Shown here piece by piece: positions 12,515-27,003 of a DNA stretch of 64,000 nucleotides. The position numbers were made by a program, and so were the translations under genes. The notes beneath the pieces were generated by a model, which was not told where the DNA came from, made no database searches, and saw only the letters and a list, made by a program, of their open reading frames with translations. This DNA is from Phoebastria nigripes (lineage: Eukaryota; Chordata; Aves; Procellariiformes; Diomedeidae), in NCBI GenBank assembly GCA_035582835.1, contig JAYKAV010000500.1, forward strand, positions 1,532,928-1,596,927, in the 5' to 3' direction. Positions within the stretch are counted from its first letter, which is position 1; each line of letters begins with the position of its first letter.

Positions 12515-15500
12515 AAGATTTGTCTGGCATTATCTCAGGAATTTGGATAGATGTTAACTGGAATTATAGGCTGTGCATCACTTCTATTACTCCAATGTAA
12601 ACCTGGCACACAGCCCAGCACTGCACCCCAAAAGTAATCACTAGATAGAAGAGTCTGTAATCTGGAAGGACAGATGTACAATAGACCATTTTTAAGGAGA
12701 TAAGAAGGCTTCTGTTGTTTAGTGTATACTATGCTATAATAACAAGCAATACAATACAATCTCTTACTAAAAAGGAAAAGACTAAGGATTGTTTGAACAG
12801 AAATCTTGGGAAAAAAAACCCTATAAAACTTTCCACAGCAGTTTAAACAGATTATTTTTAAAATCATACTGTTAGTAAACCCTTTAAAATTCCATGTGAG
12901 GAGGATTATTCAGCCAAAATCCCAGAGAGCAGTTGTAGATAATTTCTAGTTGTCTTACTGTTCAAGCAGAGTCCTTCCCAAGGACTTCCACTACTCATCC
13001 TCTGTTTCCACCTCTCCAACAGAAAAAAAAAGAACGATGGGTCTTCAGGGTTTTTTTATATTCCAGATACTTAATATTGAGCAATATGCAGGATCCAGAA
13101 AAAAGAAATCTTCCAAGTCTTCTTTTTCAGCCTTAAAAATGCTACAGAGGATACAAATGCTATTTCTTCTCTTTTGCAGGTCACTTGTAATAGACAAGCT
13201 GCTTGTGATGCATTCCATGCTGGGACCAGCTATAAGCCATGCATCTGCTGAATTTAGGAATAAAGAGCTAGTCCATAAAATGTGGAATCAGAGGAGTGGC
13301 CTCAGGGGCATAATGGTGCATTATGTCTGTGAGATCAGAGCGTTTCACTAAAAGATATATATTGTTACAGGAAAAGGGCTTCCATGCTTTTTGATTCTGT
13401 CATTATTTATTGTTTGCGTTGCTCATTCTGCTATGCTAGATCACACAGCAGAGGTAACCTGAGAGAACACTCTGTATCTTGCTCTGGAGCTCACATTATT
13501 TGCCACTGCAAAGGAAACTTTTGCTATTAGAGTAAGTTAGTTGTGTGCAAGAACATTTAAGCTGTTGTTCATCTAAGATCCTTGGGCCTCCCAACGAGTG
13601 TGAAAAATACTCAGTTTAGGAATAACCTTGCTCACAATAATATTTCCTCTGTGTCCCTTTCTCTTTTCCTTCTCACTAGAGAGAGACTCATGTAAGCAAG
13701 GCCCCTGCAAGTAGCACTGTTGTTAACTATCCTAGAAAATCTCTTTTACAAAGAAAAGGATTTCAAACAGTTTTTCTCACTGTGGTTATAATGACCACAG
13801 TCCATAATTAATTACTTATATCACTACTTTCCTAGCTGAAAAATCATTTGAAGCAGGGGGTCTACCCAGCATGAACTAGAAAGACTAAAATGATTTCTTT
13901 TTTAATAAGGACATTTACCAATGAAGATCACTATTTCTTCCATGTCAGAAGTGCCACAAGCACTTGCTTTGCATGGTTAAGATGACTATGATGACAGGAG
14001 ACGGCAGCTGCAAGAGACGAAGAAAGATGGGGAATACCTGAACATGTCCCATTTTAAGNCTCTTATCAATACTGTGTTTAATTGTAAAACATCAGGGAAA
14101 TCCTCTCTGTTGACAAAAGAGCCTGCCCTGCAGTGGGGCTCTGCTGCTGTGGAGCTCTGCAGGAGGAGGACCTGGCTCTGAGAGTGTGCCCCCGAGGGCC
14201 TGCCAAGCCAGAGGCAAACCTGCTGGGCAGGTAAGGCACCAAGAGCATTGCAGTGATGTGCAAAAGTTCAAGCACACTTTTCAGAATACTTCCATACCTC
14301 AGTGATTTTCTCTGTTGCTCTTTCACTTACCCATTCTTTGAACTAAGACACCGGAATAAGGTATCCAGCCTCAGCTACAATGCCAAACACAAGGAAAATA
14401 AAAACTCTCCATTTCCACTCCAGATTCCACATTTAATATCTGCCATGTTGTGCATGCTTATGACATTCTGCTTTCCTGAACAAAATGGCAGCTGGTACCA
14501 AAGCAGATGACATACCTGAGTCTGTCCTGCCTGCATTGTTACCCTACCCACGCAGACTACAACGGCTGTGCCAGAGTGGTCAGGGCTCCCGTTCTATCGT
14601 CCCCTGCCCAGCCACACTCACTAGCAAATGCTAAGGGGAAATATATAGACCAGCCCTCCCCAGGATAAATTCCCATTTCACATCAACCCTTAATTATGGA
14701 TTTCCATGTTTTCTCATAATAAAAAAAAATTCTCAGATAGTTGACAGACATTTTTCATAACCCAGGTGATCAGCATCAGTAACAACTTTGTCTTTTGCCT
14801 TCTTATTGACTGAATCTCGTATCAGCTGATGCAGATCATTCCTGTGAGTGTTGCCACCAGGTTCACAGGCCTAGCTAATCCCACTTATTTATTACTTTCC
14901 CTGTTAGTATAGAGCTTACTAGCGTCTACCTTCAGGTACTTCCCTACAGAGCCTATTGTGGCTATTCAATCTGAGCTGGCTGCAGCCTCCTTGCTTTGCT
15001 TCCTGATAAGTTCACAGACAGGCATTGCTCCTTTCTACCTCTTTATTAAACAGTTTGATGGAGACAGACAGGAAGAAGAGAGAGGAAGGATGAGTAGGAC
15101 ACTGAGTGACCTTGCCATACAGACAACCTAATTTAACATTAGTCCCAGACACAGTTCCAGCNCTCACCCTTTTAATATCAACAAAGGGCAAATATCCATT
15201 CCATTCTGCTCAGGCCTTAATTACTAGAAGTCCCCAGGCCCTGGGAGGAACTATGAACCAGCTGACTGTTATCAGCCTTAATTATTTACTAGATACACCT
15301 GAAAACTTGACATTTATAAATCAAGAGCCAGTGACTACTTCCTTTCCCTATGTGATTACCTGTGGTTAGATTTCCTAAGCTTTTTCTTCTGTAAGTTTTT
15401 CTCCATAGTATAAGCTCGTAAGCATATCACTCCTTAGGTTTGTCGGATAAAAAAATATGGATTAGAAGCAGCTTGGATTAATTATTAATTAAACCATCTC

Positions 15501-18500
15501 ATGGGATTTATGGCCAGGAATAGAAATATGTCTCTTTAGATTCAGGTGTCTGTATACATTCCTGCAGCCTGATTTGCGGCTTACTGCTAAGTGCCATTTG
15601 GTCTTTCACATGCTCTTTGAATTGGTATGGTATCTGCCCTTTCTGAAGCTGGCTCTGATAGTCAGGCTAGGCAATATGTTTCTGCTTAATAACTTCACAC
15701 ATATGAGCAGCCTTGTCCAAAAAGGCAGAGCAGTACTGAGTGACAAGCAGGGATGGATTCCGCATGTTGGGGGGTGTCACTTTTACTAGGTAAATCAATA
15801 CCACATTTCCCTTCTTATCTTGAAAGCTATGGGAGGACAAATTACATTAGCATGGATCTCTGCTTTGACTCCTGCCATGCTCCTGCAGAACAGCAGGCTG
15901 CAGTTTTACAAACCTTTGCCCTGATATGCTGTCAGTCAGCAATTGGAAAGGCTGTGGCAGGCTTGAACCTGCTCAGCTAGAACACGTTTGGGGTATTTTT
16001 TATGGTTAAAATACAGAGGCAGTGGCTACATGCACACTGGGGAGCCAACTGTGGATCCTACTGCTGGTAAGTGATCTCTGTTGGTTTCAGCTGGCCGATG
16101 ACAGGTAAGACCAGTCTCACCTGAAGCTGACATGACCAGAAGCACCATGAACACTAACTCTGCTCTACCTCTGCTATTTTTTGGCTCCTCAGAAAGTCCA
16201 CTCATAGGTCAAGGGGGAATTTCTGAGTATGAATTCGTAGTTTATCTCACTGCCCAGAGATGATTCTGGGAGTTACAAACTATGCCAGAAAAAATTGGCA
16301 GAAAATGTACAGAATAGGATTACTAGATAATAGCTAAATCTAATACACTGTTTTCTTCTGTCCCTTTTCAGCACTGGCTGAATTCTCCCAATTTAAATGT
16401 TTCTATCAGGAGAAACCCTGCCACTTCTACCCTGTATTCCAAGTCCTTAGAAGATAGAGGTGTCAGTAGAGTTTGTTCCCAGACTTTTACAGAGATTAGA
16501 TTGGATTCAGTTATGCCTCTTAAAGCCTGGCAAAGCTAGGATTGTTATTGAAAAAGAAGGTGCCTTACCGAGACGGTGGTTCTGGAGGCACTGAGCCTGC
16601 GGAGACTGGCAGCAGTGGAAGCACGATCACCAGCTATCATTACTGCACACCTGCAGCTGCTGCCCAGCATGCAAGTGAGGTGGTGCATACCTTCCACCTT
16701 CATTGGGTACAGTACTGAGTGCTGCCAGAAAAAGCAGCAGATACGCAGGTGGATCTGCAGACTATGTAAAATGCCCAGTAGAGAGCATACTGGGTGGTTT
16801 TGTGCTATGGATCTAGCTTGTAAAGATGATACTTTCTATATAGAAAGCCTTGTCACTATCACACAAGGTATCCTTTATTTCTTCTGAGCAGTTCTTGGCA
16901 CCTACAAATGGAGTTTCTAGATAAGATGCCAAAACGAGCTTCATCTCTGTAATCCCAGATGAAGTGAGGGCATACAGAAGATTAACTTAGGAATTTTCTC
17001 TACAGGGCTGCTCCTGGAGAGACCCAAAACACACCCTGTAACTCTGGTTTGCTCTCTTTATTAAGGTCCCCCATTTTTATTGTGGGGCAAGCTGTGAGGA
17101 ACAAGTAAAGAGGGTAAGTGACAGCACCACAGTACACATTCAGTCCACTGTGCTGGACTGGCAGTAGTGTCTCTCACGTCAGGTGACTTTCCACGGAGAA
17201 GACTGATCGATCAAGGGCTTCTCAGTGGTGCCAGATATGAAACCAAGCAAGGGCCCATTTGGGTTGGAGTAGCCATGCTAGGCAGGAGCATCCATCTGAC
17301 AGGGAGGCCACACGTGCATCAATAAAACACCAGTGACCATGGCACTGAGGACAGCTGGCCGAGGGCCACCAGTGTCTGTACTATTCATCTCAGTCTGCAG
17401 AAACATTGGCCACATGGAGAACGCATAGTGGGAATGGTTCCCAAATTGGGTTAACTTCTAAAGCATGCCTGGGAATTGACTGGAGAACGCTAGCTGGCCT
17501 AAGTCAGAACTGGGCCAAGGACCACACTAACAGTTCAACAGTAGGTATGAATGAATTCCAGCACCCTGAAGTGTTTAAACACCAGCATAAATGCAGCCTG
17601 TACTGGCACTTTCCATCCCCGGTCATTTTTTCCCCTGGGAAAGGGGGGCTCAGCAGCATCCTCCCCAGAGGCAGCTGTGGGTACCCCCACAAGCACCGAC
17701 TGCGCTCCACCTGTGGCACAGCTCTCAGCCACAGCACAGCTGACGTAGCTGTGTCCAGTAATATCTTCGATGAAGAATCTTTGCCTTCAGTGAGTTTAAA
17801 AGATGAGTGTGATTTTTGGAGGCTGTGGCAGTGTCATGGGACAGAACTGTTTCAGACCAAAAATTATTATTGGAGACTGTGTGTAGGGTTAGAGGTTAAA
17901 CATGAATTTGTATTTTATAAAACAGCTTCTCCGGCACTGACTTGTCAAATATTGATGCCAGGGTCCTATATTTCCCATATTAGATTGATGATCTCACATA
18001 TTCTGCTAAAATAAGATTTTAAAAGCTGGTTTAGGTGCCTGTGATGTCACCAGGAAAAATAAGGAAAATCCTAGCCCCAAGTTCTGGCTGAAATAGTAAA
18101 CAGGATATGGTATTTAAATCTTTCTTTTAAGATGCATTTACCTTACATGCCTGCTGGATAAACAACATCTGAGATTTTATACTGCATCAGAATTCTTTGT
18201 GTGTTTTTTGGTAAAAGTTTGTGAGCCACATTTGAAGGTATTGGTTTTTTTCCCAAAACAAATATGGGTGCCTGAATATACTGCTAGAGATTCCACTGAG
18301 GCAATTCATTAATATTCTGAGAAGAAAACAGGTTAGTCAATGCCTTCTTTAATATAAATGCCATACAAGAGGATATAAGACATAAAAACTGCATATATAT
18401 GCTTGATATTAAGTTGGACACTCAGCAAACTAGTCAGAAAATGTAATTGCAGCAGGGTGAAATGCGGAAAAGTGGTCTGTACAGCCACAGCCTCATCACC

Positions 18501-18794
18501 CATGGGGACATATCATGTCTGCCAGCCCTAATCCACTCCAAAAATCAGTGCTGAAAAGGCCAAGTCCCTTCTGGGCTTTAAACAAAGAAATTAGATGCAG
18601 AAAGAGAACTACATCCATTTTGCAAGGATGAGTACTGGGTCATGGGTCTTTATATTTTTTTGTAAAGAAAACTTTCCTGAGATGGTTATTCTCATGAACA
18701 GCCAAAACAGACGTCCTTCTGACAATATAATTTGAAACTCCAGAAACATAGTTCAGGATCAATCCCCTGTTCACATACAATCTTTATTTACTTT

Positions 18795-18841
18795 GGGTTT
18801 GTGTTTTTTGGGGGGTTGGTTTTGGTTTGGTTTTTTTTTTT
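18795..18841. repeat. T/G low-complexity tract
   Basis: A run of T and G only, with GGGGGG, GGTTGG and a terminal T tract of about 11. No transposon body is visible beside it. Confidence 0.8.
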
Positions 18842-19239
18842 CTGTTAAGTTTTTTTCTTGGCTCAAATTTTACAGCACTACAAGAAAAAAAATAACTCAG
18901 TATTGATCCTTTAAGGTTAAGAACTTGGTGCACTTAAATTATTCTAACCCAGAGAGTTTGAAATTTATAGTCCCTCTTGAACCTCCCTGCCTCACCAGCT
19001 TCCTTGGGAGGACCCTGCTGCAGGCTGCACGCCAACTGCAGTAAAATTTAAAGAGGTGAGAGAGAAACTTCCCAGAAAATATAAACATTTCATGGAAATG
19101 AAATAAGTCTTCCCTTATAGGAACTCACCTCAGCAAGCTTTAGATAAATGGAAAGGTATTCAGAATTGTAAGTGGATATAAAGTGTGGTGTTTTAGATAC
19201 ATTTGTTTATGAGCAATGCAGAAATGCGTATTGTCTTAA

Positions 19240-19780
19240 GACGGTAGAGTCAAACAGCAACGGGCTGTCAGGCCCCCTCCCCCTGTCCCGAGGTCAGCAG
19301 TGAGCACGAAAGCACTGGCTGCGGAGTCGGCTGGCTCTGGTTTGTGCCTCCCTCCAGGATGGATGGCAGCCGCACACACCTTCGTCCCCCCAGAACAAAT
19401 CCCTCGCTCGCTGCAGCCACAGCACTTGGAACTCATGACATCAATACACCCTGCGAGGGATCTGAAATATTCCCCGAGTTCGGAGATGGGAAGCTCAGAA
19501 TAATAGCAACGAACAAGGCACTGGAAAGTACTCTCCTTCTGTGTCCCGGGTCTCTGGCTGACACAACACAGAAGGCTCACATGGCTGCTCAGTAACAACA
19601 ACTGTGGAGAGAAATAAAGTGTGAGCATTAGAAGGGCTGTAAATTCCTCAGCCCCGCTCTCTGGGCACCGGCTCCGGAGGCCTGCTCCTCTTGCAGCTTT
19701 CCATGACCCATGTCTCCTCAGAAATCTCCCCATGTCCGCGGAGGGTCTGGGAAGCTGCTGGGAAAATGACAGGCTGGAAG
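19240..19780. other. CpG-enriched patch, weaker than an island
   Basis: By eye there are about 21 CpG sites in this 540-base stretch, clearly more than in the flanks, with raised GC content. Open frames run across it on both strands (165 codons on minus, 132 on plus) but none shows a recognisable domain; long frames are expected where GC is high. It could be a decayed promoter, an enhancer or an orphan intragenic CpG patch. No GC box or CTCF core was seen. Confidence 0.4.
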
Positions 19781-22050
19781 CAGGAACGGGGATTTCAGAA
19801 GGGAACTTTTTGCCTGGGAAGATGCTGGATAATTCAGGTCCAGTGGTGGNTCAGAATGTGAGGGGTTTGATGCACATCCAGTGCTGCTCTCTTTCTGAAG
19901 GTCTCTGTCATGACCTCAGAAGAAACCTGCCAAACAGATCTAAACATTGCTTTTCTGACCATCCTCCTCACACGGTCAATCATTCATTCAACAGTGACTT
20001 ATGCAAAGATCATGGGTAAATACAAGGCAGGCGCGTGCAGGCCCAGCCTCACGGGCTCGCTGCCCAGCAGTGGGGTGTTTGCTCACACCACACTCTACCC
20101 CGATCAGCCACTTTTACTTGTAAATGGTTAACTGACCCCTAAGTGTACCCACAAGAAACCATATGTTCACTTCTGCACATGCACAGGAATCACAGATAAA
20201 ATCATGCCTTTATCAGGCTTGTCACATTTAATAGGAAATATAGGAAGGGAAAGCTGATGCACAGGATAAATCATGCAGTTTTACCAACTGTTCCCAAGTT
20301 TTTAAAAATATTTAGCAAACTCTCTGCAGTTTAATCCTTCTAAGGTTTCCTGTGTCACTCAGTGAATTTTAGCTCTATGCTACTGCTGCAGACATTGCTT
20401 ATGTGGATGTGTTTCTGTGAGAATGAATATCAGCAAAAGCAGAGAAGTGATGCTGCACTCCAAAATGCCATTGAGTGTCACAGGACAGGTGCTCGGGATG
20501 TTTCTAATGCATAAAGCAAGGTAATTGCTGTCCTTCAAACGCCAAACAGGGATATCAGCTAAGGAAGAAAGAAGGCAGAAGCTTCCGAAATACAGGTCAA
20601 GCCAATGAGCCATGCAATTTGGAGATGCCTGCTACTGAGATTTTGGAAGTTTCTGTCTAGGAAGGCAGCATGTGAGAGTCTGTCTTTGAAATCAAGCTGG
20701 AAATTTTCTCCCTGTTTCTTACACAGTTAGAAAAGCTCTGTTTTCCAGTAAACACTCACACACATGCATACACCATGTCTGATTCTGTGGTAAAAGCGCT
20801 GAATTGGGGAGGCAACTGTGAGTTCTGCTGTGGGGCCAGTAGCACCCCCTCCATAGTACTGGGTTGATTACTTCAGGTCTCATTCAAATTTGAAAGAAAT
20901 TTTCTGGATTTGACCTTGATTGCAGCTGACACTGTCTCAAGCCCTTAATCTCTGTGATCCTTGGTTCCTGTTCAGTCAAGCAACAACAGTTGTACTCTCA
21001 CTCCTTGTCTTACCTATTTAGCTGTGCACCTCAGGACAAGGGACTGCCTTTTCCTCCTGTGTCACAAATATCCAAGGACCCCTTGGTCTTGGTCAGGGTC
21101 CCTGAATTCTGCCTTTATTATGGTTGCCACTTGTGCATTATGAGAGCTGATTAGGCCATGATTCCCATGTTAACGATGTAAAACAGAAAGAAGCAAAAAG
21201 TCACAAAGCCTGGCATTTCCACATGTTGTAACTGACTGGAGTGGTTTCTGAGGTTGGGTTTTCCTTTCCCAGTTGTTTCCACAGAAATGTAAAAACCCGA
21301 TTCATTTAGAAGCTTAAACCCATGCAATATTTGTGCATAGGAAACACATTCTGTGAGTATTCAGCTCAGATTTTTTTCTAGAGGTTCTTCTTTTTTTTCC
21401 TTTTTGAATGTTTGTTTCTTACATACCGGCCAACCTCAGACAAGTCCTTGCTCAGCAATTGAAAGCTGGCTTCATGCTTACTGACATCACTAAGAGTTTT
21501 CAGAAAGTTCTTTTTAAAGGAGTTTTAAGAGACAATAAGCAGCAAGCTTGAAGAAAAAGTTGTCAAAACATACATATGGAAAGGAGACAGTGTCACCCCA
21601 CTCCTTCCACATGAAAGTTTGGGGAATGACCATAGGGAGAAGCATCACAGGCCATAAATCTTCATTTTAATCTTTTAGCCAAAAGCCGTATCTTTCTAGT
21701 CAGCCAATGGCATTTTGACAGGGTGTGCATCTGAATTTCTGTAAAAGTGAAGTAAGGGATACTGCAGGAAGATTCAGTAGTTTAGAGACAAAATTCTTCA
21801 CACCAGTGCCTTTGAAATGGGAGCACTGGTGTTGCAAGTCTGCTCTCTCGGAAAAGCTTTATTGTCCACAATTTATTTTAGAAGTTTTATGAGTGAAGTT
21901 ACAGATCAAACAAGGATGTCATTGCTTTAGCCAAAAGCAGACAGGGTATGGACAGAGGGGTTTGCAATGCCCCCATGTCCTCCCCATTCCTTGTACTTTA
22001 AAATTTAAACCTGCAGCCTCTTTGCAATCACAGCACTGTCCCAGCCTCCA

Positions 22051-22806
22051 TCAGGGCTCTTTCACAGCCCTCCCATCAGTCCTCACCATACCATTAGTTT
22101 GCATCCTGAGCCGCCTACAGTTCTGCCATTCCCTGCACCCTGGACCACTACCTCCCAGTGCTGGCACAGCCCACACATGCAGGTCTCCAGAAGAGACAGG
22201 CATGTTAACTTTCATGGCTTGAATAATATGTGCCTGTGTTGGTAAAACCCAGCCTGAGACCTGTGTTGAATGTCTGACAGCCCTCCACCCCACCGGTGTG
22301 ACCTTCCCGGGACAAAGGAGCTCTTCACTGCCAGGAGTGACAGAGAAGGGTGAGGACTCCAGTGCCTGCAGATGGGTATGTGGATGCCCAAACGCATGGC
22401 TATCAGGAGTCTGTTGAAGAACAGCAGCCTCAGCGCCTGGGCTACCCACAGATTCATGGCCAGAGCGGTACCTTTCCCCAAAGCCACAGTCAGCCTGGTC
22501 AAGTACACTATTTCTCTTGGCCTTTAGTCCATGCTTATGCTTGTGTTTGTTCATTTTCTTCACCTTTCTGCTAATGAGATGGAGTAACTGGTTACTCTTG
22601 TGGCCTTGCTGTACCCCCAGAGGGGTTTCCTGTGTGCACAGAGGACTAGACATGTATGGGTTCTCAGGAACATGTTTTAGCATTTCTGAGAAGTCATCAC
22701 TTACAAATTCTACTGCGAAGGCATAGGCAACCACTGAGTGTGAACATTGCATGAGAGGGGAAAGAAGCCAGGGCTTGCTGTCACTGTTTAATGTATCTGC
22801 AGTATC
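22051..22806 (-). other. Long minus-strand open frame, coding status unproven
   Basis: From 22806 down to the TGA ending at 22051 the minus strand is open for 252 codons. A simple stop-frequency estimate makes a frame this long unlikely, though not impossible, in a window this size. It opens right after a good splice-acceptor context: a CT-rich tract (CCCTCTGCCTCCTCC) and TTCAG with exon base 22806. No ATG sits at the left edge, so it would have to be an internal or terminal exon; a GTAAGT donor at 22704 on minus would instead make a 102-base exon (22705-22806). The translation has a lysine/histidine-rich patch (KKMNKHKHKH) in its first half and a rather random composition afterwards. I recognise no domain and no homologue. 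It may be chance in a GC-richer patch. Confidence 0.2.
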
Positions 22807-25800
22807 CTGAAGGCATGCATGGAGGAGGCAGAGGGATAGCAGCAATGCTGCAGCTTCACTCTTTTTTGTGACATATTAGATCCAGAAGAGAAAGAATTGC
22901 CTTGTAGGGAGCATAAATCAGGGGCTGCTTTCAGCTTTTAAAAACAGTAAAGTTTGTATGAATATAATTATAGCCTCTGATGCAAATAAAACAAGATGTG
23001 ACAGATACAGAAGGCTGCCACTACTAAGCTAATGCTATAAAACTTCAGTAAGTGACTAGCAGTTGGCAGGAAGTTCAAAGGAGATTTTGCTCTCCCCTGA
23101 CATTGATACTGTGTCTAAGATATCTCTTTTTAAAGCCTTTTGTTTAATTTTATATGCTTTTTAAAACAACGATTAGTTAGGATTGCCTTGAGCTGCATCA
23201 TTTAAGCCAAATTTATTGATTCCAAAGTACCAAATAACTTTCTTCAGTCNCCAAAAAACAATGGTATGCTCTTTGTGGTATTTGTTTCTTGACAGTGATG
23301 TTACATTTTCATTCTACAAACATATATTCTATTTTCCAAGTTCAGACTATTTGAGGTTATTATTTAACTTCTCTCTAAAGCCAGAGAGAAGTCCTCTCTT
23401 ACTGCATCTCTCTGAAAGACTACTTCACTCTACATGTCCCAGAGACAAATACATGGAGTTTTTATACATACACACAAACATGTATGTTCACCGAGCAGCA
23501 ATAAGGAGTTCAGTTCCTCCACACCCCAAACAGCTCCCCATGGCTACGGGGACCCTAAGACAAGAGGAGCTGTCCTGATCCCCCCCCAGCTTGGGATGTC
23601 CCCAGACCACTATCTTTGGAGTCTGAGAATGTACACCTTGGGAAGAACTGCTATTTGCATATTCTGGTCTTACGGTCTTCCCTCAACATCCACAACAGCC
23701 ACTGTCAGAAACAGGACCACAGACTTTTGGTCCAATCCAGTATGGCTGGGCACCCCAGTCGTCGTTAGTGCCTGGCTTCGAGGCAACTGCTCTGACCAGT
23801 AGTCTTTATTGCTCTTCCATTAGCAAGAAACAGTTTCATATGTCTTTTCATAAAAGAATTGGTCTATAATGAGGAATTTCAGAATCTGCAGCTTTAAATT
23901 CCAAAGTGTCCTCCAGTTTGGTTTTTGTTTTTTTTTTAATAGACTGCTTTCCTTATGTGTGTAGCAGAGCAGTGTTCAAATATGTGGGCAATGTTCTCTA
24001 TAAGGTGTGCAGGTTTTATAAATAGATACAGCAACATTATTTATATGCCAGGTAAAGCAGTTGGATCAGGTACACAATATCTACAGGACTGTCCTGTCAG
24101 GAATTTGCAGGATTTAGGGATTCTGCTTCCCTCTCCGTTAGAAGTTACCCAACTGTTCCCCATTTGACTGCTGAGATACTCACCAAGTAATCAATCACCA
24201 TGACTCCTCACAAAGATAACGTTCTGAGGAAGAGTAAATTATAATGACGAAGTCTCCAAGGGAGTATTTAAGCAAACTATAATTACAAAAGGTTACTATC
24301 TATGACACTTTCAACTGCGTATTCCTTATCACCAAGTCTCCTACAATTTGTAACCTTAATTTATAGCCTCCTGGGCTACATTTGTCTTGTAAGTTGCCAA
24401 ATTTCTCTGGTCTGANCCCTAAAATGCTCAGAAATTAGGTTGCCTGATATACATTCTATGTTTTGTAAGGCCAGATGCTGTAAGGATCATAATCACCACT
24501 GCCATAGTAGTGGTTTAATAAGCAGGGATGCATAATTCACGTAGAGGTGTGCAGCCATGGCTTGCATTGCTTTTACTTCACTAAATATTTATGTTGTTGG
24601 CACACATTTTTCCCTTGCAAATAGGGCATGGTGCTGGCTGCATTGGTCTTCAGTAGTATCTCTGTGCCTCTCTGTAGCAGCCTCTTTTTTTGTTTGCTGG
24701 GTTACCTTTACATCTCAGGGATGTTACACACAGGTGTGCCATGTCATGTGATGCCATCTTGGAAAGATGCTTGTAAGCACAGCTATTCCCTGCCCAGGCC
24801 ATGCCATCTGCATGCTCAGAGCAACATAGAAAAAAGCACCATTTTTTGCTCCCTAAGTAGGGGAGTTCTTACTCTTCATCCTGGGACACCGTGTTCTATG
24901 ATGATCTAATTCCAAAAAGAAACCTTCCTTTTGTCACCTGGATGCAGCAATTCCCCACGTCACTAAAGCAGAGCATTCCATACAGTGTCANGCACATGCT
25001 TCAGCATCAGTGCTGCTCTAGCAAATTTCTCTGACCCGTTAGAATGGGCCCTCAGAGCTACACAGACACAGGGAGTGCCTGCACAAAGCTATTCGGATGA
25101 GTCACGCCCAGAGGGGAATTAGAGTCTTGATGCCACTGAATGCAAATGTCAGCTTTTGTGATGCCAGACTAGGAAGGGGGTGGCTATAAATCTCTGATCA
25201 GAGACAACTAGAACCACAAGTTGGAAGATCCTGCAAAAACCCATCCAGGCACCCACAGGCTTGAAGTTCCTGCTCTGTTGCCTTTACTAGTGTTAACCCT
25301 AAAGCCAAACCCCAGAAGGCAGGTGTCTCACCTCAAGCTGCACAGCATAGTGGATGGAGGGAAGGGTAGGAAAACTAACAGCTTGCATGGGCCAACATGC
25401 TGTTTTAAATCTCAGGTATAATAGGAGCTGTATTGTTATTGTTTGTCTTCCTTAGGTCATTGCAGCAAAAGCAAGGGGAACATTACCATGTGCAAAATGG
25501 GGTACATGACATAAGAGATGGTCATACCAGCCGCTGCCATTCTCCTTTATCTCTCACTATTGCAGGCCATTTAGTCTTCACCTCCACTGCAGTTGCGAGA
25601 GCCATCTAAATCATAGCTGCTTTCACTCTGAGCAATATGACTTTCACCAAGTCATTTGCTGTTTTGAGCGTAATAAAGTTTTGCAAAATGCCCATTTTTT
25701 CAACCCCACTGAATAAGACTATCCAGTAACCTAATACTGGTCAGTGCCAAAGAGCAGGCAGTCTTCAGCACTGCCTGCTAAACGTCCCTTCCCACACCCC

Positions 25801-27003
25801 AGCACCTGTTCTGGTCTGAGATGACATCACAGATCTCCTAAAGGAATTAGAAACAGAGACAAAGAGTGACAATGGCAGCAGAGAACAGCCTTGGGCAAAG
25901 GAAAACAAGAAGATCCAATGCACCTACAATTTGCCCCATTGATGCTGCCACAGCAGAAGCTCTGGGCCAGTGCTGGGAAGGACATGTAGCAGCTGTGGTT
26001 CACACTGTTCAGTGAAACAATTAATGCAGTCAATTACTTTCCAAGAATATCTTGCCTAATGAATCACTGGGCCATTAACCTGAACAGTTGTAATGTATAT
26101 TCCCAATGGCCAGTATTGCTTGAATAATCCCGAAGGGAATAATTAGAAGTGCATCACATGGAGGAATGTGTAATGCATTACTGGATCCTAATAAGTACAA
26201 CGACTCCCTAGCATACTGCCAGTGATTAAGAAAGGGGTCAGTGGATGGAAGACGAAGAAGAGAGAGTGGCAAGATGTATGGGTAGCTGATGTTAATACCT
26301 TGCTGTGACTTTAGAGAATTTGTGTATCTCTTTAATGGCATTAAGACTGAAGATGTGAAGCAGAGAAGGANGGAAGTTATTTAAATTCAATGGTCAGATT
26401 GTTTCTAGATAATGGGATTTAGTCCTCCCTGTGTCTAGTCTACTAGTCTGACTTGCTCCCTATTTATTGTAGACCCTGGTGTCTACATAATCCATACTTC
26501 ATACTTAGGATCCTTTCTAGTTAGCCAGTTAGTTCCATCCTTGAAGCAACCCAAGCAGAGCTGGCTGAGTAATTCACACAAGGGATACTCCAGGCAGCAA
26601 TTATGCATGAGAAGAGGCAAATTTCCCTGCCTCTGTCCAGGACAGCCTTCTAACACTACCCCAAAAGCCTCCATCAATCTTTGTGCCATGCCACAAGGCA
26701 CAGAACGTTCATCCTCTATGCAATGTTTTAAAAGTGATCTAACCCCCACACACCTTTCACTACTACAGAAATTACAATTAGGTATTTTGGGAATATAGGG
26801 CATCCAGAGGAGACATGACCAACTTCTCCAGAGTCCATGGATGGACATGCTCTTCCCCAAAGGATGCTAGCCATGAACAACACAGACATGAGCCAGTTGA
26901 CATCATCTGGGCTGGATGCCAGGGTCCTCTTTCTGGCATGGCCCAGCAAATAGACAGAGAGATGGACATAATATAGCTATAGACATAGCAAAATGGTGCC
27001 TTA

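Larger units (their letters stand above)
9002..22050. other. Gene-poor noncoding DNA with minor repeats
   Basis: No exon recognised. Separately listed contents are an old interspersed-repeat fragment near 10.8 kb, a TA/TG/CA microsatellite near 12.5 kb, a T/G low-complexity tract near 18.8 kb and a modestly CpG-enriched patch at 19.2-19.8 kb. A CAG|GTAAGG donor-like site at about 14230 follows a GC-rich stretch but has no convincing exon in front of it. Just right of the LTR, 9058-9092 holds an imperfect direct repeat of an AGAGAAAATAG-type unit. Confidence 0.65.

Noticed and set aside
14230..14245. CAG|GTAAGG splice donor
   Set aside because: A strong donor word, but the preceding sequence has stops and no acceptor-bounded exon or promoter. 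Isolated donor-like words are common.
17406..18014. 202-codon plus-strand open frame
   Set aside because: A frame of this length is expected about once by chance in a window this size. Composition is random-looking and it has no domain or splice context.
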